A DNA stretch of 25,056 nt from an uncultured Bacilli bacterium (GCA_934089255.1 CAKOJI010000018.1:1-25056); one strand, 5' to 3'. Counted from the stretch's first letter, positions 1 to 8,085 are shown. The notes: generated by a model from the letters alone, not told the origin. Program-made: numbers and translations.

Positions 1-249
1 GCAAGATTAAATTTTAAAGAAGGATACCCAGTAACATATGATAGAGAAGAAGCAGAGAAAGTAAAATTAGAAATGCGTGCAATAGAAGATAAGAAACGTA
101 AATTAAAAGATCAAGAACTAATAAAAAGAGAAGAAACATTAAAAATGCGTGAATTAAACTTAGCAAAATCACTAAAAGACGAAGGAATTCCAATAGATAA
201 AATAATAAAATTAACAAATCTAAATAAAGATCAAATTATGATGCTATAA
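1..249 (+). CDS. 3' fragment of a gene, probably Rpn/PD-(D/E)XK-type nuclease or transposase tail
   Basis: Frame 1 is open from the window edge to TAA at 247-249, giving 82 C-terminal residues; the start lies outside. The fragment has a long charged helical stretch rich in Lys, Glu and Arg. It ends in a helix-turn-helix-like tail (LAKSLKDEGIPIDKIIKLT, then NLNKDQI). That pattern of 'A..L...G..I..I...T.L....I' is common at the C-terminus of Rpn-family recombination-promoting nucleases/putative transposases, which is the basis of the call. The catalytic PD-(D/E)XK core is not in the window, so the assignment rests on the tail only. Codon choice (many ACA, GTA, CTA codons) differs from the ACT/GTT-rich genes downstream, which would fit an acquired gene. 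The opposite-strand ORF here is a shadow. It could be any protein with a similar coiled-coil/HTH tail. Confidence 0.5.
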   Translation, partial: ARLNFKEGYPVTYDREEAEKVKLEMRAIEDKKRKLKDQELIKREETLKMRELNLAKSLKDEGIPIDKIIKLTNLNKDQIMML

Positions 250-285
250 TTTGATTTTTTAAATAGTTTAGTTTGGAAGTTGCTA

Positions 286-314
286 TTGAATTATTAACTA
301 ATTTTTGTTATAAT
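286..314 (+). promoter_or_regulatory. sigma-A promoter of the RNase J gene
   Basis: TTGAAT (286-291) and TATAAT (309-314) are separated by exactly 17 bp. Transcription would start near 321, leaving a leader of about 45 nt before the ATG at 366. The -35 sits in a 13-mer (285-297) repeated at the next promoter. No clear terminator was found between the upstream stop at 249 and this promoter. Confidence 0.7.
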
Positions 315-365
315 TAGTTTACGTTTTTGAGCTTGTAATTATTTTTTAGAAAGAAGATGTGATAT

Positions 366-1997
366 ATGAACAAGATTAAAATAGTGGCATTAGGTGGTCT
401 TAATGAGAATGGTAAGAATACCTATGTTGTAGAAATTGATGATAAAATATTTATATTAGATTGTGGATTAAAATATGCTAATGATAAGATGTATGGAATA
501 GATTATATTATTCCTGATTATAGTTATTTAATTCAAAATAAAGATAAAATAGTTGGTATATTTTTAACTCATGCTCATCCTGAAAATATGGGAGGAATAA
601 ATGATTTATGTGAAGCGTTACCTAATATTAAAGTTTATTGTACTAAATATACTAAAAAATATTTAGAATTAGATGGTTTTAATCATAATATATATGAAGT
701 ACAACCACATAAAAAAATATCATTTGGTGATTTGTCTGTTTTTCCAATTAGTGTAAGTCATAGTGTTCCAGATAGTGTAATGTATGTTATTAATACAAAA
801 GATGGTGCTATAGTTTATACGGGAGACTTTATAATAGATCCTAGTATGCATGGAAAATATAATATGGATATAGGTAAGATAGCTTATATTGGAAAACAAG
901 GTGTACTTTGTATGTTAAGTGATTCTGCTTTTTCAGAAAGACCAGGGCATACTAGTCCTAATCATAGATTAACTGATTTTTTTAGAGATTCTATAAATAG
1001 AAGTGAAGGTAGAATTATTTTTACAGTTTTACCTATACATTTATTTACTATAGAAGAAATATTTGAGGCTGCAAAGTATAGTCATAGAAAAATAGTTATT
1101 ATGGGTAAGAAGTTACAGAGTGTAATTAATATGGCTATAAATGAAAACTATTTAAATGACTATAAAGATATTATGGGGGATTTGAGTAATGTAAATGATC
1201 ATAATTCTATATTATTAGTTTGTGATGACAAAGAAAAACCTTATGCTGCAATAGATAGAATAGTTAGTGGTTATGATAAATTTATTAAATTAAATAAGGA
1301 TGATACAATTCTTTTTGCAGAACCTAGATATGATGAAAATGAAAAAATAATAGTAAGATTAGAAAATGAAATTGCTATGATGGGAGCTACCACAATTAGT
1401 ATTCCTAAAGATAAAGAAATTAGTCATCATGCCAGTCAAGAAGATTTAATGTTAATGATAGATTTATTAAAACCTAAATATTATATGCCAGTTGAAGGTG
1501 AATATAGATATATGGTAAATAATGCTGCGTTAGCTAATGAATTAGGTGTAAGTAATGAGAATATTATACTAAAAACTAATGGTGAATTTGTAAAGATAGA
1601 AAACAAAAAATTAATAGAATGTTATGATAAAATAGATATTAATGATGTTTTGATAGATGGTAATACTAATGATGATATAGGAGAATTAGTATTAAAAGAT
1701 AGAGAAATGTTAAGTGAGAATGGTATAGTATTAATTAGTGCTACTTTAGATAAAAATACTAAAGAAGTGTTAGTTGGACCAGAAGTTACTACACGTGGTT
1801 TTATATATATTAAAGATAGTAAAGAAATGATAGATAATGTTAAAAAGATTTGTTTAGATATTATTAAAGATAATGTTAATAATAATTATGTTGATTATAA
1901 TAATATTAAAGTTGAGATTAGAGAAAATTTAAGTAAGTATTTTTATAGTGAAACAGAATGTAAGCCAATGATTATTGCTGTTATACAAGAAGTTTAA
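366..1997 (+). CDS. rnj: RNase J family metallo-beta-lactamase ribonuclease with altered active site (J2-like)
   Basis: Complete 543-residue protein with RNase J architecture: beta-lactamase core split by a beta-CASP domain and a C-terminal domain ending near AVIQEV. RNase J enzymes cut and trim mRNA in the cytoplasm, with both endo- and 5'-exonuclease activity. Family landmarks are LDCGL near 32, IDYIIPD near 46, SHSVPDS (His132), YTGDF (Asp154), SERPG near 193 and HASQED (His355). The metal-binding motif normally HGHEDH is H69-A-H71-P-E73-N74, and the conserved His of the GEYR motif is Glu377 (VEGEYR). So three of the seven usual metal ligands are changed. This resembles the poorly active J2 partner of RNase J1/J2 pairs more than a full J1. 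A weak purine-rich SD (AGAAAGAAG) precedes the ATG. Its gene is monocistronic, between its own promoter and terminator. Family assignment is sure; loss of activity is inferred. Confidence 0.93.
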   Translation: MNKIKIVALGGLNENGKNTYVVEIDDKIFILDCGLKYANDKMYGIDYIIPDYSYLIQNKDKIVGIFLTHAHPENMGGINDLCEALPNIKVYCTKYTKKYLELDGFNHNIYEVQPHKKISFGDLSVFPISVSHSVPDSVMYVINTKDGAIVYTGDFIIDPSMHGKYNMDIGKIAYIGKQGVLCMLSDSAFSERPGHTSPNHRLTDFFRDSINRSEGRIIFTVLPIHLFTIEEIFEAAKYSHRKIVIMGKKLQSVINMAINENYLNDYKDIMGDLSNVNDHNSILLVCDDKEKPYAAIDRIVSGYDKFIKLNKDDTILFAEPRYDENEKIIVRLENEIAMMGATTISIPKDKEISHHASQEDLMLMIDLLKPKYYMPVEGEYRYMVNNAALANELGVSNENIILKTNGEFVKIENKKLIECYDKIDINDVLIDGNTNDDIGELVLKDREMLSENGIVLISATLDKNTKEVLVGPEVTTRGFIYIKDSKEMIDNVKKICLDIIKDNVNNNYVDYNNIKVEIRENLSKYFYSETECKPMIIAVIQEV

Positions 1998-2027
1998 AAG
2001 ATTATTTTATTTAAATAGTCTTTTTTT
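1997..2027 (+). terminator. intrinsic terminator after the RNase J gene
   Basis: An 11-bp stem (1997-2007 with 2013-2023, one G-U pair) and a 5-nt loop are followed by a run of T that begins in the right arm (2021-2027). The first stem base is the last base of the stop codon. Confidence 0.8.
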
Positions 2028-2039
2028 AATATTTTAATA

Positions 2040-2068
2040 TTGAATTATTAATTTAATTAGTGTATTAT
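2040..2068 (+). promoter_or_regulatory. sigma-A promoter of the surface-protein operon (2105-8085)
   Basis: TTGAAT (2040-2045), a 17-bp spacer and TATTAT (2063-2068). It lies just after the RNase J terminator and about 37 nt before the ATG at 2105. It shares the 13-mer ATTGAATTATTAA (2039-2051) with the RNase J promoter. Confidence 0.65.
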
Positions 2069-2104
2069 TAAATTAGATAAAAATATGAAAGTGAGAGTTA
2101 ATAT

Positions 2105-4894
2105 ATGAAGAATAATATAAAATTAACAATTCTAGTAATGATTAGTTTTTTTGCTTTTTATGTAAAATCTGAAGCAGCTTCTTGTCCTGCGGGGCAATAT
2201 TATAATTCTGATTCGTCAAAAGGGTATGTTGGTTGTGTTGCTTTAAATGAGACTAATTGTAATTTATTAGGTTTTTATTGGAATGGTAATAAATGTGATA
2301 CTTCAAAAACTGGATATAATGTAGTTTTTAATCAAAATGGTGGTTATGGACTTCAATGTGAAGAAGGTGTTACTTCTTATGTTTCAGATGGAGTATGTAA
2401 AGGTTTTTTTAAATCTCAAGAGGAAATAAAATTTCCTTCAACTTCTTCCTCTATGTATAGAGAAGGACAAGGTTTGTTGATAGGATGGTCTAAATCTACA
2501 AATTGTATTAATAATCAAATAACTGATTTTAATGAGAAATATACAGTTGATTCTAATACAAATTTTTATGCTTGTTATAGAGAAGATATTGGTGGTTGGA
2601 GATATGTACAAAAAGATGCTGTTGTAGATGGTGGAACAGGAGTTAAGTGTGGTAGTGCAATATGGATAGAATACTGTAATAGAACCGATTCAGGAGATTA
2701 TTGTTATTATATAGAACCAGGTACTACTGATACTTATAGAACTGTTGATAGATATAAGTTAGCTAGAACTGAAGAAGGTGCAAAAGCAACTTGTGATGAA
2801 AGTAAAAGTGATGTGGAAGAAAAAAATAAGTGGTATTGGGTAAATGTTGATGGTGATGATTACTCTTGCCATGATGAGTTATATATTACAACTTGTACAA
2901 AAGATGTTTGTAATTATACTAAAGTAAGAAAATCTGGTAGTGAAAATGAAAAGAATGTAAGTGGAACTATTGACAGGTATTCTTTAGATGATAATAAAAA
3001 TGATTCTAAAAAAACTTGTTCTAAAAATGTTGTAGATGACAATGATAAAAAATGTCCAAGTAATAATTCATCACTTGCACATACTGGTATAGGGACTTAC
3101 ACTTATTGTTATGATAAAGCAAAAGAAAAGAAAATAAATTTTGATGAAATTTTAGAAGACTTATATCAATGTGATACTTATAATGGTTATAAATTAGAAA
3201 AAAATTTAACAGAAATAATTAGTGAGAAGTGCAATAATTCTATTTGTAAGCGTACTTATAAGTTATCTTGTACTAGAGGAAGCGCAGCAAAGCCAACATT
3301 ATCAGTTACAAGTGGTATGGTTCAAGGTGATGTTGGAACAATAACTGTTAAGACAATATCTAACGGTTCTAAAGTAACTCAATATTATTACAGTGATACA
3401 TATTTAGCACCTACAAGTGGTACTAAATGGAAAAGTTTTAGTGGCGATACTTTTACAATTACTGAAACTCCAGGAGTGTATTATATATGGGTAAAAGATA
3501 TTAAAGGTAATGTTAGTAATGCTGTAAGTGGTGCGGTATTGGATCCAAATAATAGTAATACTACTGTTAAGAATTTACAATTATATGATTCAAATGGTAA
3601 TATACAATCTATTAATAGAGTTGCATATAAATCTGGAGATGTAACTTCTAGTAAATATGCATTATTAAGTAATGACTTATCTAAAGATAGTAAAGTTTTA
3701 GCAGATGGATTTAATCCATTTGATATGGAATATAAGTTAGAAGTTAGTGGACCAACTGTTAGCGTATATGCTACATTAACTAGTACTGATTCTAGTTATG
3801 TAGAGGGTTATGAACCAAGAACTGTTAATTTAAATTATGGTGTTAATACTATATTAATTAAAATAAAAGATAAGGAAAATAAAGTTAGAACTTATACTAT
3901 TTTAGTTACTAGAACAGATGATAGAACTAGTGATAATACATTAAGTAGTATTGAAACTAGTGTAGGAAAAATTGATTTTAATGCTAATGTAACAGATTAT
4001 AAAGTAGAAATTCCAAGCGATACTAATAGTGTTTCTGTTAAAGCAACGATATCAAGTGATAAAGCAAAATATGTTAGTGGATATGAACCAGGTAATGTTA
4101 CTATTGAAGGAGATACTACTGTAAAATTAATTAAAGTTTTAAGTGAAACAGGAAGTACTAGAACTTATGTTATAACTTTTGTTAAAGAGGGTACTGATGT
4201 AATTAGTGATAAAACAATACAAATAAATGAACTTAGAATACCAGGTGTTTATGTTCCTTTTGAAGAAGATGTTTCAAATTATAGTTTAAGTGTTGATTAT
4301 CAAACTGATAGTATTAGTATTAATACTTTAACAGCTATAGAAGATAGTTTTGTAGAAATAAGTATAAAGAGAAAAAATGATAATGAGTATAGGTTAACTT
4401 CAGATACTGGAATTGGATTAGATGTTGGTGAAAACTTTATTGAAATAAAAGTTACTAATAGTGTAGGTAAAACAGCTTATTATAGATTAACGATTATTAG
4501 AAAAGAATTTGGTTTAGATATTTCTGACGATGTAACTTTGAAGGATTTAAAAGTATTAGGTTATAATATTAAATTTAATCCTAATAAGAAAGAATATACT
4601 GTTAGAATAAAGCAAGAAAAATCTTTAGTAATTACTGCTGTACCAAACAGTAATAGAGCAGAAGTATTTATTAGAGGTAATGAAGAATTGACTGGATTTA
4701 GTACTGTAAGAGTAAAAGTAGTTGCTGAAAATGGTATGTTTGATACTTATTCAATTGATATTAAAAAAGATGCGTTTAATAAAACTATAGAAATTGCTTC
4801 AATAATAGCAGGTTGTGTTATAATTTTATTTAGTAGTTGCATAATAGTATTGAGAAAGAAAAATAGAGCAAGAAGAGAGTATTTTGAAGAATAA
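2105..4894 (+). CDS. large membrane-anchored surface protein: Cys-rich N-terminal half, cadherin-like beta-sandwich repeats
   Basis: 929 residues, exported by an N-terminal signal peptide (about 1-25, ending SEAA) and anchored by a C-terminal helix (about 896-918) followed by a basic tail. A segment at about 70-157 looks like a Listeria-Bacteroides repeat (V-x-FNQNGG, then GWSKS and FYACY). All 22 ectodomain cysteines lie before residue 390, suggesting disulfide-bonded modules. An Ig-like segment follows (about 395-475, YYIWVKDIKGN). Four cadherin-like beta-sandwich domains (PF12733 type) then run from about 487 to 893. Each starts like 'L..L....I.FN....Y.V.I' and ends like 'T.TY.I.V.R'. Such domains act in adhesion or as wall-spanning spacers. 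A GTGAGAG purine tract precedes the ATG. First gene of the unit ending in a pilin-domain fusion, so probably a contact protein of the T4SS. No precise function can be named. Confidence 0.85.
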   Translation: MKNNIKLTILVMISFFAFYVKSEAASCPAGQYYNSDSSKGYVGCVALNETNCNLLGFYWNGNKCDTSKTGYNVVFNQNGGYGLQCEEGVTSYVSDGVCKGFFKSQEEIKFPSTSSSMYREGQGLLIGWSKSTNCINNQITDFNEKYTVDSNTNFYACYREDIGGWRYVQKDAVVDGGTGVKCGSAIWIEYCNRTDSGDYCYYIEPGTTDTYRTVDRYKLARTEEGAKATCDESKSDVEEKNKWYWVNVDGDDYSCHDELYITTCTKDVCNYTKVRKSGSENEKNVSGTIDRYSLDDNKNDSKKTCSKNVVDDNDKKCPSNNSSLAHTGIGTYTYCYDKAKEKKINFDEILEDLYQCDTYNGYKLEKNLTEIISEKCNNSICKRTYKLSCTRGSAAKPTLSVTSGMVQGDVGTITVKTISNGSKVTQYYYSDTYLAPTSGTKWKSFSGDTFTITETPGVYYIWVKDIKGNVSNAVSGAVLDPNNSNTTVKNLQLYDSNGNIQSINRVAYKSGDVTSSKYALLSNDLSKDSKVLADGFNPFDMEYKLEVSGPTVSVYATLTSTDSSYVEGYEPRTVNLNYGVNTILIKIKDKENKVRTYTILVTRTDDRTSDNTLSSIETSVGKIDFNANVTDYKVEIPSDTNSVSVKATISSDKAKYVSGYEPGNVTIEGDTTVKLIKVLSETGSTRTYVITFVKEGTDVISDKTIQINELRIPGVYVPFEEDVSNYSLSVDYQTDSISINTLTAIEDSFVEISIKRKNDNEYRLTSDTGIGLDVGENFIEIKVTNSVGKTAYYRLTIIRKEFGLDISDDVTLKDLKVLGYNIKFNPNKKEYTVRIKQEKSLVITAVPNSNRAEVFIRGNEELTGFSTVRVKVVAENGMFDTYSIDIKKDAFNKTIEIASIIAGCVIILFSSCIIVLRKKNRARREYFEE

Positions 4895-4898
4895 GGAG
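4893..4898 (+). promoter_or_regulatory. ribosome binding site AAGGAG overlapping the upstream stop
   Basis: AAGGAG starts within the TAA stop (4892-4894) of the preceding gene and lies 7 nt before the ATG at 4906. It fixes the start and suggests translational coupling. Confidence 0.75.
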
Positions 4899-4905
4899 TG
4901 GTAAT

Positions 4906-5586
4906 ATGAAAAAAGGAATAATTAATATTGTTTTAATAGTAATTAGTATGTTTATGATAAATATAAATGTATATGCTGCTAATGCAGGAAGTAGTGCAGC
5001 AGGAACTACATTGTATAATGAATTAAAATCTAATTATGATAAAAATAAATCATCTTTAAGTAAAACTTCAATAAATAATTCTGGAATGGTTACTTTATAT
5101 GGTTATTCTAGTTGTAATGGCTCTAGTTGTAGTATAAATTATATGGGTATTTCTTCTAAAGTAGAAGAAGCGTTAGCTCAGGTTGTAACTTGTTCTAATG
5201 GTGAAAAATTTATAAATTATCAAAATACTGGTACTGGTGGAGCAACAGATTTTATGGAAGATAATAAAGCAGAACTTAATGGTGATGCTTATTGGAGTGT
5301 TGATTATCAAGTAACTTGTACAACAACAAATACTGGTTCTTCTAATGTTGAATTGACTAATACTAGTAACAGTAGTACTAATTCAGGTAGCAATACTACA
5401 AATAATGGTAGTAATAGTACTGCTAGCAGTACAACTACTACAAATACTAATTACAATACATCTTCTACAACAAATAATGAAAATACAGGTGTAAATACAT
5501 ATTTTGTTGTACTAGGTTTAGTTGCTATAATATCTTATGTATTTATGTTATGTGTTAAAAAGTATAATTTATTTAAAAACATTTGA
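4906..5586 (+). CDS. small surface protein with Ser/Thr/Asn-rich stalk and C-terminal anchor
   Basis: 226 residues. A signal peptide (about 1-25, ending VYA) leads into a globular region of about 115 residues with four cysteines. Next comes a low-complexity Ser/Thr/Asn/Gly stalk (about 142-195) and a hydrophobic helix (about 199-217) with Lys-Lys after it. The residues before the helix (ENTGVNTY) recall an LPXTG-type sorting signal, though Leu and Pro are missing, so covalent wall attachment is only a possibility. I do not recognise the globular part. Start fixed by a strong SD 12 nt after the preceding gene. Stop is TGA. The stalk probably lifts the head beyond the wall. Co-transcribed with the cadherin-like protein, so likely part of the same surface assembly. 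Confidence 0.8.
   Translation: MKKGIINIVLIVISMFMININVYAANAGSSAAGTTLYNELKSNYDKNKSSLSKTSINNSGMVTLYGYSSCNGSSCSINYMGISSKVEEALAQVVTCSNGEKFINYQNTGTGGATDFMEDNKAELNGDAYWSVDYQVTCTTTNTGSSNVELTNTSNSSTNSGSNTTNNGSNSTASSTTTTNTNYNTSSTTNNENTGVNTYFVVLGLVAIISYVFMLCVKKYNLFKNI
5329..5490 (+). repeat. low-complexity Ser/Thr/Asn codon tract
   Basis: Degenerate runs of ACT, AGT, AAT and ACA codons encode the Ser/Thr/Asn stalk of the 4906-5586 protein. There is no exact long period, and such tracts tend to vary in length between strains. Confidence 0.6.
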
Positions 5587-5611
5587 TTTTATTAATAAAA
5601 TAGTTTATCAT
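5583..5611 (+). promoter_or_regulatory. possible promoter upstream of the 5639-5669 terminator
   Basis: TTGATT (5583-5588, overlapping the TGA stop) and TATCAT (5606-5611) are 17 bp apart. Transcription would begin near 5618 and pass through the terminator-like hairpin before reaching the ATG at 5682. The -10 is weak (TATCAT) and lies in a hairpin arm, so this is tentative. Confidence 0.35.
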
Positions 5612-5638
5612 ATTTATATAAGATATGATTAAATATTA

Positions 5639-5669
5639 AAAGGAAGATAATCATATATCTTCTTTTTTT
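5639..5669 (+). terminator. intrinsic terminator or attenuator 12 nt before the next start codon
   Basis: The stem GAAGATA/TATCTTC (5643-5649 with 5656-5662) extends through a G-U and A-U pairs, has a 6-nt loop, and is followed by seven T (5663-5669). It ends 12 nt before the ATG at 5682, with the SD (GGGAGTGAT) between them. No promoter fits after it, so downstream genes need read-through or antitermination. Confidence 0.7.
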
Positions 5670-5681
5670 GGGAGTGATATT

Positions 5682-6797
5682 ATGAGAAAAAAAATATTTG
5701 ATTTATTATTAATATTGGTACTTATGCCAGTATTTGTTAATGCTACAAGTGAATCTAGTAAAGTTTGGGGTGGGACTAATCCTAATACTTGTATGAGTTA
5801 TCAAGATAGAGGTTTGGTTACTGATAAATCGACATATTTTAGTCATTGTATGGAAATTACTTGCAAAAATAATAATCCAATAGTATCATACTATAGTACA
5901 AATAAGGTTACTTGTTCTAATGGAAATAGTAATCCGTATTTTAAGGTCATTAATAATAGTGCTTGTGAAAGTTATCGTTCTCAAGTATGTAATAATAATC
6001 AAATGAGATATTGTTCTATGATTATGTATTATGATTGTGAAAGAACAAGTAGTGGTGCGAGTTTTTATACAACAACAACAAAAAAAAGGATAACTACTAG
6101 AAGAAACACTACTACAACAACTTCTCCAGTTACTACAACAACTGAAAAAATAATTTCTAATACTAAATTATCCTCAATTATATTGTCAAGCGGAAATATA
6201 GATTTTAATAGTGATGTATTTAATTATGAAATAACTATAGAAGATAGTATAAACACAATAAATGTTAGTGCTATTCCTCAAGATAAATCTAGTAAAGTTG
6301 ATATAGAAGGAAATTCAAATATTACTAATGGAAGTGTTATAAAGATAACTGTTACTGGTACAGATAATAGTACATCTGTTTATTCTATTAAAGTAAATAA
6401 GACTGAAAAGAAACTTTCTAATAACGCAAAATTAAAGAGTTTAACTATTGATGAATATCAAATTAGTTTTTCACCAAGTGTTACAAATTATAGTGTTATA
6501 GTTGGTGAGGAAGTTCTTGCTATGGGTATAAATTATGAAACTGAGGATGAAAATGCTAAGGTTACTATTGAGGGTAATGAAGATTTAAAGGACGGAAGTA
6601 AAGTTAAAATAATTGTTACTGCTGAAGATGGAAAGTCTACTAATACATATAATATAGATGTTAAGGTAAAAAAGAAATCTAATTTTATTAAAATACTGTT
6701 TATAATAATTTTGATATTATCTATTTTAGCAGGTGCTTATTATATTTATAAAAAGTTTGTTCAAAGTAAGTCAGGGGAAAAGTATGAATATGAATAA
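5682..6797 (+). CDS. membrane-anchored surface protein with two cadherin-like domains
   Basis: 371 residues. A signal peptide (about 1-21, ending VNA) is followed by a Cys-rich head (about 22-125), a Thr-rich linker (about 129-157, many ACT/ACA codons) and two cadherin-like beta-sandwich domains (about 158-240 and 246-328). The domains share 'I.F......Y.V.I' openings and V.IEGN in their middles, and are close to the repeats of the 929-residue protein at 2105. A C-terminal helix (about 333-354) anchors it, with a short charged tail. A shorter paralogue or partner of that protein. SD is GGGAGTGAT after the terminator-like hairpin. The 3' end overlaps the next gene by 14 nt, so the two are coupled. 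Probable role is adhesion or spanning of the wall in the T4SS; the head is unrecognised. Confidence 0.82.
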   Translation: MRKKIFDLLLILVLMPVFVNATSESSKVWGGTNPNTCMSYQDRGLVTDKSTYFSHCMEITCKNNNPIVSYYSTNKVTCSNGNSNPYFKVINNSACESYRSQVCNNNQMRYCSMIMYYDCERTSSGASFYTTTTKKRITTRRNTTTTTSPVTTTTEKIISNTKLSSIILSSGNIDFNSDVFNYEITIEDSINTINVSAIPQDKSSKVDIEGNSNITNGSVIKITVTGTDNSTSVYSIKVNKTEKKLSNNAKLKSLTIDEYQISFSPSVTNYSVIVGEEVLAMGINYETEDENAKVTIEGNEDLKDGSKVKIIVTAEDGKSTNTYNIDVKVKKKSNFIKILFIIILILSILAGAYYIYKKFVQSKSGEKYEYE

Positions 6798-8085
6798 ATT
6801 AAAAAAAATTAATTTTATAATAACTATTTTAATATCTTTTTTTGTTATTAATATTAAGGTTTTTGCAGATACATGTGATTCGTATGCTTGTGCTAAGTGT
6901 ACTTATTCTTACGGTTCTGATGGCAAAACTTCTTGTGTAATAGAAGTAAAGTCAGATGGTAAAGGCAAAGCAAACATTACTCATAATTGTAGTACTTCTC
7001 TTAATTATACAAGGGTTGTTTGGAATGGTTTATCTTCCGCTAATTTTGTTGATAAAAAAAACAATACTTTAAAATGTCCTTCGTCTGCTTTTGTTACTGT
7101 GGCTGGTTCTGGGAGATCAGTAAATATAGTTATGTCTTTTACTAATTCAAAAAATGCTCAAAAACTTTCTCTAAATGATAAATCTTCAAATAGTAATGGT
7201 AAACCGTTCAATGCAAGTGATAAAGATGATAAAACATCTAATTATATTTCTTGTGATTATGGTTATGGTATTACCTTGCGTGGAAATGGTACAGAAATTA
7301 TTACTGAATCTAATGGTTCTTATGAAGTTTCTGCAAATAAATTAGATCCTAAGGATTTTATTGATAAAACTGGAAAATTAGTTTGTCCATATTACCAGGT
7401 TTTTTGTCAAACTAGAGGAATGAATATTTGTGTAATTTCTAAGAGCAGTGAAACTGGAGTTAAGTCTGGTACGGAAGCAAAAGATTACGATGATGTAGAA
7501 AAAGATTTAGAGGATGATAAAACAATTGATGTTCCTTTGGATTCTGATGATGTAACTTTAAAAAAGTGCGAAGATATAGATACAAAAGAAAAATGTGATG
7601 TAAATAATTGTAAGTGGAATAAGGGCACTAAAAAGTGTGAAAATTATTATGTTGCACAAGATCCTTGTAGTGAAAATTCTATAAAAAAGGTACTACGTTT
7701 TTTTGGATATTTATTATTAATTGCTAAGGTTGTAATTCCATTAATAATTATTGGATTTGGTACGTTTGATTTATTTAAAGCAATAACAGATAAAGATGAA
7801 AAAAGTTTAGTAAAACAAATAAAAGTTTTAGGTATTAGGATTTTTACTGGAATATTTGTATTCTTTATACCTAATTTAGTATATGCAGTATTTGGTTTAA
7901 CTGAAAAATTGAACGTTATAGAGCAGGATAAATATAAGACGTGTGCTAATTGTTTATTGAAGCCTACTTCTGCTGAATGCCAAATTGAAGAGGATACAGA
8001 TGATAATTCAGATGATAATTCAGATAATAATACTCATCAAAGTTCTAGTGGAAGAACTCATGGTGGTACAGGTGGATCTTTTTAA
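6784..8085 (+). CDS. Cys-rich exported protein fused to a VirB2-like two-helix pilin domain
   Basis: 433 residues from ATG 6784, chosen over an upstream GTG because AGGGG (6773-6777) lies 6 nt before it and a signal peptide (about 1-28, ending VFA) follows. The ectodomain (about 29-292) is unrecognised and Cys-rich; the whole protein has 18 Cys after the signal. It includes a C-x6-C-x4-C-x8-C knot near 265-285. From about 293 to 400 it becomes a two-helix membrane domain. The helix motifs (KVVIPLIIIGFGTFDLFKA, then FFIPNLVYAVFG) match the separate small pilin-like proteins at 10019 and 10461. A C-x-x-C-LL-x-P-x5-C signature closes it, then an acidic and Gly/His/Ser tail. VirB2/TrbC-like domains form the T4SS pilus or channel base. 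Having one on a large ectodomain suggests a tip or minor pilin. Domain match is by pattern and moderately sure. Confidence 0.75.
   Translation: MNMNKLKKINFIITILISFFVINIKVFADTCDSYACAKCTYSYGSDGKTSCVIEVKSDGKGKANITHNCSTSLNYTRVVWNGLSSANFVDKKNNTLKCPSSAFVTVAGSGRSVNIVMSFTNSKNAQKLSLNDKSSNSNGKPFNASDKDDKTSNYISCDYGYGITLRGNGTEIITESNGSYEVSANKLDPKDFIDKTGKLVCPYYQVFCQTRGMNICVISKSSETGVKSGTEAKDYDDVEKDLEDDKTIDVPLDSDDVTLKKCEDIDTKEKCDVNNCKWNKGTKKCENYYVAQDPCSENSIKKVLRFFGYLLLIAKVVIPLIIIGFGTFDLFKAITDKDEKSLVKQIKVLGIRIFTGIFVFFIPNLVYAVFGLTEKLNVIEQDKYKTCANCLLKPTSAECQIEEDTDDNSDDNSDNNTHQSSSGRTHGGTGGSF
7999..8022 (+). repeat. 12-bp tandem repeat encoding Asp-Asp-Asn-Ser
   Basis: GATGATAATTCA occurs twice in tandem, with a partial third copy. 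It encodes the acidic DDNS repeat in the tail after the pilin-like domain of the 6784-8085 protein. Confidence 0.7.

Noticed and set aside
6066..6150. CRISPR-like or microsatellite repeat
   Set aside because: The ACA/ACT-rich tract is in frame and encodes a Thr-rich linker. There are no spaced identical repeats.
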